Of a stretch of DNA of 48,210 nt, positions 41,261 to 48,210 are shown piece after piece. A model generated the notes under the pieces. That model saw only the letters and a list, made by a program, of their open reading frames with translations. It ran no database searches and was not told the DNA's origin. The position numbers were made by a program, and so were the translations under genes. Source of the DNA: Nioella sp. MMSF_3534 (GTDB lineage: Bacteria; Pseudomonadota; Alphaproteobacteria; Rhodobacterales; Rhodobacteraceae); NCBI RefSeq assembly GCF_030732985.1, contig NZ_JASHJX010000036.1:1-48210 (forward strand), read 5' to 3'. The number at the start of each line of letters is the position of its first letter. Position 1 is the first letter of the stretch.

Positions 41261-42342
41261 GCGACGCGACCAGCCCCGACGACAAACCATATGACCCGAC
41301 ACCGGCGCGGCTGGAAGAGGCCCGTAAAAAGGGCGAGATTGTCCGGTCATCCGATCTCAACACCGCTGTGGTCTATGGCGGGTTCCTGCTGGCGCTCGCG
41401 CTGCTCGGTCCGTCGCTTGGGGCACAGGTGGGGCAATCTCTGGCGGTGTTGCTCGATCAGGCCCCGGAAATTGCCCAGTCCCTGCTGACCGCCGAGGGAC
41501 AGGCCGCCGCCGGGGGCATCCTGTCTTCGGTCGCGCCCCCGGTTGCGGCGGTGATCGTCCTGCCCGGGGTGCTTCTGATCCTGGCGCTGTTCGCGCAGCG
41601 GGCCATTCTTTTCACGCCCTCGCGCCTGCAACCCAAACTGTCGCGGATCTCGATCCTGTCGAACGCCAAGAACAAGTTCGGCGCGAACGGGCTGTTCGAA
41701 TTCGCCAAGGCCGCCGCCAAGCTGACCATCTATTCCGGGCTGCTGGCCTGGGTTCTGTGGTCGCGGCGCGACCGGATTCTGGCGGCGCTATTCGCAGACA
41801 GCGGGCAAATCCTGTCCGAGCTTGGGCAGCTGATGATGGATTTCCTGATGGCGGCCTTCGGACTGGCCCTGGTGATCGCGCTGGCAGACTACATGTGGCA
41901 GGTCGCGGCCCATCACAAGAAGCACCGGATGAGCAGGCAGGAACTGGTGGATGAGACCAAGACCCGCGAGGGCGACCCGCATGTGAAACAACAGCGGCGC
42001 GAACGGGGCACGCAGATCGCCATGAACAAGATGCTGAAGGATGTGCCCGCCGCCGACGTGATCGTGGTGAACCCGACCCATTACGCCGTGGCCCTGAAAT
42101 GGGACCGGGATGCGGGCGAGGTGCCGGTCTGCGTGGCCAAGGGCGCGGATGAGGTGGCCGCGCGTATCCGCGAGGTCGCGGCCGAGCACGGCGTTCCGGT
42201 CTATAGCGATCCGCCGACGGCACGGGCACTTTTTGCCGCGCTGGAGATCGGCCAGGGCATCGCCCCCGACCACTACCGCGCCGTTGCCGCCGCGATCCGC
42301 TTTGCCGACCGGATGCGCGGCCTGGCGCGGGCACGAAGATGA
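41257..42342 (+). CDS. flhB: Flagellar export specificity protein FlhB
   Basis: A 361-residue protein with four membrane helices and a cytoplasmic domain containing the autocleavage motif NPTH (Asn272-Pro273) in VVNPTHYAVALKWDRD. The N-terminus PYDPTPARLEEARKKGEIVRSSDLN is diagnostic. The segment KHRMSRQELVDETKTREGDPHVKQQRRERG links membrane and cleaved domains. Autocleavage switches export from hook to filament substrates. It overlaps fliR and the next gene by 4 bases each. Confidence 0.96.
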   Translation: MSDATSPDDKPYDPTPARLEEARKKGEIVRSSDLNTAVVYGGFLLALALLGPSLGAQVGQSLAVLLDQAPEIAQSLLTAEGQAAAGGILSSVAPPVAAVIVLPGVLLILALFAQRAILFTPSRLQPKLSRISILSNAKNKFGANGLFEFAKAAAKLTIYSGLLAWVLWSRRDRILAALFADSGQILSELGQLMMDFLMAAFGLALVIALADYMWQVAAHHKKHRMSRQELVDETKTREGDPHVKQQRRERGTQIAMNKMLKDVPAADVIVVNPTHYAVALKWDRDAGEVPVCVAKGADEVAARIREVAAEHGVPVYSDPPTARALFAALEIGQGIAPDHYRAVAAAIRFADRMRGLARARR

Positions 42343-42677
42343 GCCGGGGTGAAAAGCTCGACAGGCTCGCCCAGATTGCCGAGCTGAAGGCAACGCTTGC
42401 CAAGGGTGAGGCCGCGAATGCGCGGGCTGCGGCGGATGGGCTGGCTTTGGATATCCGTCATCTCCAGAACGACCGTCGCGCCATGGCCGCCGAAACACCC
42501 GACCCGGCCACCGCCCGCGCGCATGCCGCGTGGCTGCGTCACTGCGATGGCGCGTTGCGGGATCTGCGCGGGCAAGAGGCGCGGGTCAGGGCCGAGCTGG
42601 AGGGCAAGCTGGATCGCGCCCGGTACGAGGAAGGGCGGCGGCAGGTGTTGGAAAAGCTGAAATTTCAGGCGTCCTGA
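42339..42677 (+). CDS. Small coiled-coil protein, FliJ-like candidate
   Basis: A 112-residue, almost fully helical and highly charged protein, predicted coiled coil over most of its length (residues about 5-50 and 60-110). It starts at ATGA overlapping flhB. Size and heptad pattern match FliJ, the central stalk of the FliI export ATPase, which is otherwise missing in the window. The last 13 bases overlap the convergent second fliL gene. The FliJ call is inference. Confidence 0.55.
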   Translation: MSRGEKLDRLAQIAELKATLAKGEAANARAAADGLALDIRHLQNDRRAMAAETPDPATARAHAAWLRHCDGALRDLRGQEARVRAELEGKLDRARYEEGRRQVLEKLKFQAS

Positions 42678-43201
42678 CGGACGATATCCATGATCAGCAC
42701 GTCATGGGCGACCGCGCCCAGAACCTGCCGCGCGGCCTCTCGCAGCCCTTCGCGCAGCGGGGCCATGGATTCCACCGCCGTGAAGCTGCCATCGAAGCCG
42801 CCCACATTGGCATGGGAGAACATGACCCGTAGCAGCGCGTCCCGCAGGCGCGGTTCGCGGTCATAGACCAGCTCGTTCTCGCCGCTTTCGACCTCGATCG
42901 TCAGGGTCAGAACCACCAGCGACCGCACGCTGCCATGACGGATCAGCGGCACCACGAACTGATTGTTGAGCCGCACATATTCATAGGGGCTGTTGGGGTC
43001 GGCCTCCTCCCCATGCCCGTCGGAGGTTCCATGTCCGTCATCCTCTTCCGCGCCGTGCCCCTCGTCATCGCCATGCCCGTCATCCTCTGCAGGGCTGTCG
43101 GCGGCGGTCTCCTCGCCACCGCCGGACATCATCTTGCCAGCGACAACGCCACCGCCGAGGCCAGCGAGCAACAGGAAGACGGGAAGCAGAAGGCGGATCA
43201 T
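42665..43201 (-). CDS. Second FliL-like protein with His-Gly/acidic linker
   Basis: A 178-residue protein with an N-terminal membrane helix (about residues 3-25). The linker at residues 35-66 is rich in Asp, Glu, His and Gly with four HG pairs (His43, His49, His57, His63). A periplasmic FliL-like domain follows (YVRLNNQFVVPLIRHGSVRSLVVLTLTIEVES, RDALLRVMFSHANVGGFDG, VLIMDIVRQDA). The domain is diverged from the first FliL. It is the last gene of the minus operon, 9 bases after flgH, and its end overlaps the FliJ-like gene. Confidence 0.8.
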   Translation of the reverse strand: MIRLLLPVFLLLAGLGGGVVAGKMMSGGGEETAADSPAEDDGHGDDEGHGAEEDDGHGTSDGHGEEADPNSPYEYVRLNNQFVVPLIRHGSVRSLVVLTLTIEVESGENELVYDREPRLRDALLRVMFSHANVGGFDGSFTAVESMAPLREGLREAARQVLGAVAHDVLIMDIVRQDA

Positions 43202-43210
43202 GGCAAGGCC

Positions 43211-43951
43211 TCAGAAGGGAAGGACGATATCGGCGATCTGCTGGCCATAGCGTGGCTGTTGCACATCGGTGATCTGCCCGCGCCCGCCATAAGAGATCCG
43301 GGCATTGGCGATGCGGTCATAGGTGATTTCGTTCTGGCGAGAGATATCGGCGGGGCGGACATAGCCGGTCACCAGCAGCTCGCGCAGTTCGAAATTCACC
43401 CGCACCTCCTGCGCGCCCTCGATGCGCAGCACCCCATTGGGCAGCACCTCGACCACGGTCGCGGCGATACGCAGGGCCAGCGCCTCGTTTCGGCGCACGC
43501 TGCCCTGACCGGCGGATTGCCCCGCACCGCTCAGTTCGACCGCGTTGGCCATGGAGGCCCCGTCGGGCAAATCCCCGTCGATGCGCTGCGGAATGCCGAA
43601 CAGCTGCGGCACCCCCATCTGTTCCGACCCGCTGCGGGAGCGGTTGGTGGCGTTGGATATTTCGGCGCTTTCGTCGATCTCGATCACAACGGTCAGGATA
43701 TCCCCGCGCTGACCGGCCCGCCTGTCGCCAAGCAGCGACTGCCGCCCGCCGGACCAGAGCGAGGCGGCGCGCACCGGGCCGTCATCCTCCAGCGCGGCGG
43801 GCAAGGGCTCGGTGCTCATGGCGTAGTACTGGTTGCCATCGGTCGTGGGCTGAAAATCGGGCCGGCGGCCCACTTCGGCCATGCGACCGCAACCCATCAG
43901 GGCCATCGGGACAAGGACGGAAACCAGCAGGATCAGGCGGGGCAGTGTCAT
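43211..43951 (-). CDS. flgH: Flagellar L-ring lipoprotein FlgH
   Basis: A 246-residue outer-membrane ring lipoprotein. The signal ends with the lipobox ALMGC (Cys near residue 21). The mature protein has SLWSGGRQSLLGDRRAGQRGDILTVVIEIDESAEISNATNRS, NEALALRIAATVVEVLPNGVLRIEGAQEVRVNFELRELLVTGYVRPADIS, and ARISYGGRGQITDVQQPRYGQQIADIVLPF at the end. ATG 43951 has GAAGGA at the right distance; 43957 is too close. It is 10 bases after flgA. Confidence 0.95.
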   Translation of the reverse strand: MTLPRLILLVSVLVPMALMGCGRMAEVGRRPDFQPTTDGNQYYAMSTEPLPAALEDDGPVRAASLWSGGRQSLLGDRRAGQRGDILTVVIEIDESAEISNATNRSRSGSEQMGVPQLFGIPQRIDGDLPDGASMANAVELSGAGQSAGQGSVRRNEALALRIAATVVEVLPNGVLRIEGAQEVRVNFELRELLVTGYVRPADISRQNEITYDRIANARISYGGRGQITDVQQPRYGQQIADIVLPF

Positions 43952-43961
43952 GTGCATTCCT

Positions 43962-44381
43962 TCAAAAACCCGAGGAGACCTCGGCCAGACCAGCAGAAAC
44001 CACGGTGGCCGTGACGGTGGTGCGCGAGGCAAGGTTGAGCACCCGCAGCCGTTCGCCAACCCCCGCCCGGTCCATGGCACGGCCTTCGGTCACGATCAGC
44101 AGGCCACCCTGGTTGTATTGCAGGGTGATGATTTCATTGCGGTTAACGACGGCGGGCGGCTGCAGGTCGATGGCACGGATCGGACGGCCGGGGTAGAGAT
44201 TTACGCGTGCCTCCATGCCAATTGCGTCAACTGGATCAGACAAAGCGCCGGGCGTGTCGCCCTCGACCAGCACCACATCGGACGGGCCGATCAGCGACAT
44301 CGACCTGATGGTGCCAGCGGCCACGACCGTGTCGGCCCCGGCGGGTGCGGCGAGCAGCAGGATCAGGGCAAGCCAGCGCAT
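43962..44381 (-). CDS. flgA: Flagellar P-ring assembly chaperone FlgA
   Basis: A 139-residue periplasmic protein with a short signal peptide (MRWLALILLLAAPAGA) and an SAF-type domain: GMEARVNLYPGRPIRAIDLQPPAVVNRNEIITLQYNQGGLLIVTEGRAMDRAGVGERLRVLNLASRTTVTATVVSAGLAEV. It chaperones FlgI in P-ring assembly. It is shorter than the E. coli protein because the N-terminal extension is missing, as in other alphaproteobacteria. It starts 1 base after the flgG stop. Confidence 0.92.
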   Translation of the reverse strand: MRWLALILLLAAPAGADTVVAAGTIRSMSLIGPSDVVLVEGDTPGALSDPVDAIGMEARVNLYPGRPIRAIDLQPPAVVNRNEIITLQYNQGGLLIVTEGRAMDRAGVGERLRVLNLASRTTVTATVVSAGLAEVSSGF

Positions 44382-44382
44382 A

Positions 44383-45168
44383 TCAACGGATCTGGGTCGT
44401 TGCGCCGAGCATCTGGTCGGCGGCGGTGATGACTTTGGCATTCAGCTCATATCCTCGCTGCGCCTCGATCAGATCCGTGATCTCGCGCACCGCATCGACG
44501 GAGCTGTCCTCCAGATAGCCCTGCCGGAGCGTTCCCAACCCGTCCTCTCCCGGTTGGCCCACGATGGGGGCGCCTGAGGCCGCGGTTTCCAGGAACAGAT
44601 TCGCGCCCATGGCCTCCAGCCCGCGCGCATTGGAGAAATCCACCAGGTTGAACTGGCCCAACAGCTCCGGCTCGACCCGGTCGGCGAAATAGGCATAGAC
44701 CTCGCCCTGCGCGTTGATCGAGATGCTGCGCGCGTCGTCGGGGATGGTGATGCCCGGCGCGACGGTAAAGCCCTCTGCCGTCACGATCTGCCCGTCGCCG
44801 GTGCGGTTGAGGCTGCCGTCGCGGGTATAGGCGGACTGGCCCGAGGGCAGTTCAACCTCCAGAAACCCTTCGCCTTCGATGGCGATATCGAGATCGCCGC
44901 CGGTCTGGCTGAGACTGCCCTGCGACAGCGTCACCGACACGGCGGCGGGCCGCACCCCAAGGCCGAGCTGCACCCCCGCGGGCACAATCGACCCGTCCGC
45001 CGCCGAGATCGTTCCGGCGCGCATCTGCTGCTGGTAATGCAGGTCCGCGAAATCGGCCCGGCGCGCGTTGTAGCCGGTGGTGTTCATGTTGGCGAGGTTG
45101 TTGGAAATGACCTCGACCCGCATCTGTTGGGCACTCATGCCCGTGGCAGCGATCATAAGGGCGCGCAT
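44383..45168 (-). CDS. flgG: Flagellar distal rod protein FlgG
   Basis: A 261-residue rod protein. The N-terminus RALMIAATGMSAQQMRVEVISNNLANMNTTGYNARRADFADLHYQQQ is diagnostic of FlgG, as is the C-terminus LRQGYLEDSSVDAVREITDLIEAQRGYELNAKVITAADQMLGATTQIR. It forms the distal rod. flgF is directly upstream and flgA downstream in the same operon. Confidence 0.96.
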   Translation of the reverse strand: MRALMIAATGMSAQQMRVEVISNNLANMNTTGYNARRADFADLHYQQQMRAGTISAADGSIVPAGVQLGLGVRPAAVSVTLSQGSLSQTGGDLDIAIEGEGFLEVELPSGQSAYTRDGSLNRTGDGQIVTAEGFTVAPGITIPDDARSISINAQGEVYAYFADRVEPELLGQFNLVDFSNARGLEAMGANLFLETAASGAPIVGQPGEDGLGTLRQGYLEDSSVDAVREITDLIEAQRGYELNAKVITAADQMLGATTQIR

Positions 45169-45186
45169 GGGCGGGCCTCCTTCTGG

Positions 45187-45912
45187 TTAGACCTGGGCAC
45201 CGGCAGTGCGCAGGAAGTTGCGGATCCGTTCATCTTCCTTCTCAAGGAAGCCCTGGCCCATCTCGTAGGCGCGCTGCACCTCGATCATGCGGGCGATCTG
45301 GGACACGGGATCGACATTGGAGCTTTCGACGAAGCCTTGCAGGATCGTGGCCTCGAGCATCGGCTGAACCGGGCCTTCCGTGCGGAAGCGAACCCCGTCT
45401 AAATGCTGCAGATCATTGGGATCGTCAGGCTGCCAAAGGCCAAGCTGGGTGATCGGGCGACCATCGGCTGAAAGCGTCCCGTCGCGCGCCAGCACCACGT
45501 TGCGCGCGTCGGGCGGGATGAAGATGGGCGCGCCACCGGCATCCAGCAGCAAGTGCCCGTCGGCATTGACCAATTCGCCCGCGTCATTCGGGGTGAAATG
45601 GCCCGCACGGGTCAGGCTTTCGCCCTCCGCCGATTGCAAAAGGAAGAACCCGTCACCTTCTATGGCGAAGTCGAACTGGCCGCCCGTCGGCTCGATATCG
45701 CCCTGCATCAGCCGGATATTCCGGCCCGAGGCATTGGCCATCGACAGCCCGCCCCCCGACACGCCCTCCAACCGGGCCACATGTTCGGCGAAAACAACGC
45801 CCTCGGCCCGGAACCCTGAGGTGGAGATATTGGCGATGTTGTTCGCCACCACCTGCATCTCGCGCATCAGACCCGACTGCCGGGTCAGGGCGGCCACCAT
45901 GGCACTGTCCAT
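45187..45912 (-). CDS. flgF: Flagellar proximal rod protein FlgF
   Basis: A 241-residue rod protein. The segment ALTRQSGLMREMQVVANNIANISTSGFRAEGVVFAEHVARLEG and the C-terminal QGFVESSNVDPVSQIARMIEVQRAYEMGQGFLEKEDERIRNFLRTAG are typical of FlgF. The start is ATG 45912, which shares one base with the fliQ stop (TGATG), a coupled start. The next gene, flgG, starts 18 bases downstream. Confidence 0.94.
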   Translation of the reverse strand: MDSAMVAALTRQSGLMREMQVVANNIANISTSGFRAEGVVFAEHVARLEGVSGGGLSMANASGRNIRLMQGDIEPTGGQFDFAIEGDGFFLLQSAEGESLTRAGHFTPNDAGELVNADGHLLLDAGGAPIFIPPDARNVVLARDGTLSADGRPITQLGLWQPDDPNDLQHLDGVRFRTEGPVQPMLEATILQGFVESSNVDPVSQIARMIEVQRAYEMGQGFLEKEDERIRNFLRTAGAQV

Positions 45913-46178
45913 CACATGCCCTCCATCAGCGGGATCAGCCGGTCGGTGAAATAGGTTGTCAGGGTCTGGGTCATGAAGCTCATCGACACCCAGAAGACCG
46001 CGAGGATCGCCGCCAGTTTCGGCACGAAGGTCAGCGTCATTTCCTGGATCGAGGTCAGCGCCTGGAAAAGGCCGACGATCAGACCCGCAACGAGCGCCAC
46101 AGTCAGGATCGGGGTGGAGATCGCCACCGCCACCCAAAGCCCCTGGCGAAGCGTGTCGAAGAAGATCATCTCATCCAT
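45912..46178 (-). CDS. fliQ: Flagellar export gate protein FliQ
   Basis: An 88-residue protein with two membrane helices. The segment TPILTVALVAGLIVGLFQALTSIQEMTLTFVPKLAAILAVFW is diagnostic. It packs with FliP and FliR in the export gate. It overlaps fliE by one base and flgF by one base. Confidence 0.95.
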   Translation of the reverse strand: MDEMIFFDTLRQGLWVAVAISTPILTVALVAGLIVGLFQALTSIQEMTLTFVPKLAAILAVFWVSMSFMTQTLTTYFTDRLIPLMEGM

Positions 46179-46480
46179 CAGACCGGCATCCTCAGGATTT
46201 CTTGGTACGCTTCGACCACCTTGTCACGGACGGTCACGGCGGTTTCCACGGCCAGTTCGGTCTGCGCGAGTGCGGTCACCAATGCATGCGGATCGGCCCC
46301 GGTGGTCAGGGCTGCGCGGGCGGTGTCCTCGCCCTGCTGGACGGTCTGGGTAAAGCTGCGCACGGCCTGCGAAAACACATCCGCCGCGCCGGTTTGCCCC
46401 TCGCCATCCTGCGCGGTCGGGCGAGCGGCGTTGCGGGCCTGCCCGTATCCCTGCGCGGCGAGTGAGGTTCTGATATCCAT
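46178..46480 (-). CDS. fliE: Flagellar MS-ring/rod junction protein FliE
   Basis: A 100-residue protein. The helical C-terminus (SFTQTVQQGEDTARAALTTGADPHALVTALAQTELAVETAVTVRDKVVEAYQEILRMPV) is the FliE signature. The start at 46480 gives the usual length; it lies 12 bases after flgC. Confidence 0.92.
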   Translation of the reverse strand: MDIRTSLAAQGYGQARNAARPTAQDGEGQTGAADVFSQAVRSFTQTVQQGEDTARAALTTGADPHALVTALAQTELAVETAVTVRDKVVEAYQEILRMPV

Positions 46481-46492
46481 CCCGTGCCCTCC

Positions 46493-46882
46493 TTACCGGC
46501 GCAACAGATCGCTGAGCGATGACGACATCTGCCGGACTTGATCGAAGACCCTGAGATTGGCCTCGTAGCTGCGCTGCGCCTGTCGCGCGTCGGCAATCTC
46601 GACGACCATATCCACATTGGACCCGGCATAATGCCCGGTCTCATCGGCCAGCGGGTGCGAGGGGTCATAGACCTGCGGCAGGGGTGTCTGGTCGAGCCGC
46701 ACACGGCCCGTGGCGACGGTGCCCGGCGTGGCGTCTGGCGCGCGGTCCGGTTCGAAACTGACCAGCTTGCGCCGATATCCGGGCGTGTCCGCATTGGCGA
46801 TGTTTTCCGATACATGGGTGATGCGGCTGGCCTGGCTGCGCATGCCGCTTGCGGCAATTGAAAGCGCGGTGGAAAAACTCAT
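46493..46882 (-). CDS. flgC: Flagellar proximal rod protein FlgC
   Basis: A 129-residue rod protein with LSIAASGMRSQASRITHVSENIANADTPGYRRKLVSFE at the N-terminus and YAGSNVDMVVEIADARQAQRSYEANLRVFDQVRQMSSSLSDLLRR at the C-terminus, the family ends. It is second in the operon, 12 bases after flgB. Confidence 0.95.
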   Translation of the reverse strand: MSFSTALSIAASGMRSQASRITHVSENIANADTPGYRRKLVSFEPDRAPDATPGTVATGRVRLDQTPLPQVYDPSHPLADETGHYAGSNVDMVVEIADARQAQRSYEANLRVFDQVRQMSSSLSDLLRR

Positions 46883-46894
46883 CTCAATCGCTCC

Positions 46895-47242
46895 TTATCG
46901 GCCGAGGCTGGTGCGCAGCACGTTCATCGCCGAGCGATAGACATTCAGCGCGCGGCTGTGGTCGCGCTGTGCCTGAACGGAGCGAACCATTTCAGCCTCC
47001 AGCGAAACGGTGTTTCCATTGGGGGATTGGGGGCCGCCTGCATCCATGGTGCGGATGGGCAGGCGGGTGGGGTCCTGTCCGGCATTGGCGGTGCGAAAGA
47101 CCTCCTCGAACGCGACGACATCGCGGGCGCGGTAGCCCGGCGTGTCGGCATTGGCGACATTCATCGCCACCTGCGTCTGCCGGGCAGCGGCGTGGCGGGC
47201 ACGGGCCTGGGCCAGGCCGAAGATTTCCAAATTCTCGAACAT
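46895..47242 (-). CDS. flgB: Flagellar proximal rod protein FlgB
   Basis: A 115-residue rod protein. The segment ARHAAARQTQVAMNVANADTPGYRARDVVAFEEVF is diagnostic, and the C-terminal helix SLEAEMVRSVQAQRDHSRALNVYRSAMNVLRTSLGR matches. ATG 47242 with GGAGAAG upstream is chosen over 47272. It is first gene of the long minus operon and divergent from fliI; no strong CtrA box is seen in the 98-base gap, though a TTAACGAT half-like site lies at 47276. Confidence 0.94.
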   Translation of the reverse strand: MFENLEIFGLAQARARHAAARQTQVAMNVANADTPGYRARDVVAFEEVFRTANAGQDPTRLPIRTMDAGGPQSPNGNTVSLEAEMVRSVQAQRDHSRALNVYRSAMNVLRTSLGR

Positions 47243-47340
47243 CGGGGCTTCTCCCTCGATTGGATACACCAAGGCTTAACGATGATTCCTTTAGAAACCG
47301 TAAGCGCCGTTCCCGTTTTCCAACCGAAGGTTCCCGGATC

Positions 47341-48210
47341 ATGCAGACATTCCTCGACCCGCTGCTGTCCCGTATCGGCCAGATGCGCCCGGTGCACGCG
47401 CTCGGCCAGATCTGCGAGCTTCAGGCAGATTCGCTCTGGATCGAGGGGCTGAACCGTGTCGCGGCGCTTGGTGACGCTGTGGCCCTTCCGGGCGGGCTAC
47501 GTGCCGAAATCGTGCGTATGGTCGATAGCCGCTGTCAGGTTCTGCCAGAGGGCCGTGTCGATGGGCTTCGCCTTGGCGATCCTGTTCGTCATCTGGGGCC
47601 GGTCACGGTTGCACCGGGGGCGCATTGGATCGGGCGGGTGATCGACCCGGACGGGGCACCGCTGGATGGTCGACCGCTTTTTCCCGGCCCCGCACCGCGC
47701 GCCTTGCGCGCGCACCCCCCCGCCGCCACGTCCCGCCGGTCCTTGGGTGCGCGACTGCCGACGGGACTGTCGGTCTTCGACACGCTGCTGCCGATCGTGC
47801 AGGGCCAGCGGATAGGGTTGTTCGCGGGCAGCGGCGTGGGAAAATCGACGCTGCTCTCTCGCCTCGCGCGCGGGGTCGCGGCGGATGTGATCGTCATTGG
47901 CCTGATCGGCGAGCGCGGGCGCGAGGTCCGCGATTTCGTGCAAGACACTCTGGGACCGGACGGGTTGGCGCGATCCGTGGTCATTGCCGCCACCTCGGAT
48001 CGGTCGGCACTGGTCCGCCAGCGCGCGGCCTGGACGACAATGGCCGTGGCAGAGTTCTTCCGCGATCAGGGCGCGCATGTGCTGCTGCTGGCCGATTCCG
48101 TGACCCGCTTCGCGCAGGCACACCGGGAAGTCGCCGTCGCCTCTGGTGAATCTGCCACGCTGAACGGTTATCCCGCGTCCATGGCGCAGGCGGTCATGTC
48201 GCTTTGCGAA
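47341..48210 (+). CDS. fliI: Flagellar export ATPase FliI (partial, cut by window end)
   Basis: The first 290 residues of the flagellum-specific ATPase; the frame is open to the window edge, so the C-terminus is missing. The N-terminal beta-barrel (residues about 1-90) is followed by the F1-like core: the P-loop GSGVGKST (Gly163-Thr170), LIGERGREVRDFV, and the Walker B segment HVLLLADSVTRFAQAHREVA. It energises export with FliH and the FliJ-like protein. The start is ATG 47341. It is divergent from flgB. Confidence 0.95.
   Translation, partial: MQTFLDPLLSRIGQMRPVHALGQICELQADSLWIEGLNRVAALGDAVALPGGLRAEIVRMVDSRCQVLPEGRVDGLRLGDPVRHLGPVTVAPGAHWIGRVIDPDGAPLDGRPLFPGPAPRALRAHPPAATSRRSLGARLPTGLSVFDTLLPIVQGQRIGLFAGSGVGKSTLLSRLARGVAADVIVIGLIGERGREVRDFVQDTLGPDGLARSVVIAATSDRSALVRQRAAWTTMAVAEFFRDQGAHVLLLADSVTRFAQAHREVAVASGESATLNGYPASMAQAVMSLCE

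Noticed and set aside
47276-47294. Possible CtrA box in the flgB/fliI gap (TTAACGAT ... TTAG)
   Set aside because: The two halves are 11 bases apart instead of 7, so only a half-site remains.
1-48210. tRNA, rRNA, CRISPR arrays, insertion sequences, prophage genes
   Set aside because: None seen: no cloverleaf-like segments, no regularly spaced direct repeats beyond the ftsK linker, and no transposase or phage motifs in any frame.

Overview
The window is GC-rich alphaproteobacterial chromosome, most likely a member of the Rhodobacteraceae (Roseobacter group). Four things point there: the gene order aminotransferase-ftsK-lolA next to an amidase and a UbiH-type hydroxylase; a compact flagellar supercluster with the order motB-flgEKLI / fliP-fliN-fliH-fliF / fliL-motA-flhA-fliR-flhB / flgH-flgA-flgG-flgF-fliQ-fliE-flgC-flgB / fliI; CtrA-like boxes (TTAA-N7-TTAA type) in front of flagellar operons; and a short post-stop element that I remember as common in this group. 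No rRNA, tRNA, CRISPR array, insertion sequence or prophage was seen.

Region 1 (1 to about 24000) is mostly housekeeping and metabolism: a thiolase; an anti-sigma-antagonist/anti-sigma-kinase pair (STAS and HATPase); a gamma-glutamyltransferase-like enzyme with a rhodanese; HspQ; an AEC-family permease; a lipoprotein with a lytic-transglycosylase fold; LolA; FtsK; a class I/II aminotransferase; an amidase; a UbiH-type hydroxylase; a small membrane protein; a Trm112-like protein; a Lon-substrate-domain protein; a thioredoxin-TPR protein; an SGNH hydrolase; exonuclease III; a GPAT-like acyltransferase; and a three-gene operon (MttB-like methyltransferase, ketopantoate-reductase-like dehydrogenase, fumarylacetoacetase-like hydrolase) divergent from a LysR regulator.

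Region 2 (about 24000 to the right edge) is a flagellar cluster arranged as alternating operons. The + strand units are motB, flgE-flgK-flgL-flgI, fliL-orf-motE-like-motA-orf-flhA-fliR-flhB-fliJ-like, and fliI, which is cut by the window edge. The - strand units are fliF-fliH-fliN-fliP-(fliG-like short gene) and flgB-flgC-fliE-fliQ-flgF-flgG-flgA-flgH-second fliL. Many neighbours overlap by 1 to 8 bases, which suggests translational coupling. Together they encode the export gate (FlhA, FlhB, FliP, FliQ, FliR), its ATPase parts (FliH, FliI, a FliJ-like protein), rod, rings, hook and hook-filament junction, and the stator (MotA, MotB and accessory proteins). Full-length fliG, fliM, flgD, fliK and flagellin genes are not in the window.

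Points most worth a second look: (a) three back-to-back perfect 20-base palindromes of different sequence at 17043-17108; (b) the MttB-like operon, which has no corrinoid partner in the window; (c) a 148-residue protein carrying only a FliG-middle-domain-like C-terminus; (d) a MotE-like protein encoded with a 676-residue periplasmic protein after motA, a possible stator-accessory pair; (e) CtrA-like boxes before motB, flgE and between fliF and fliL; (f) a second FliL with a His-Gly/acidic linker.
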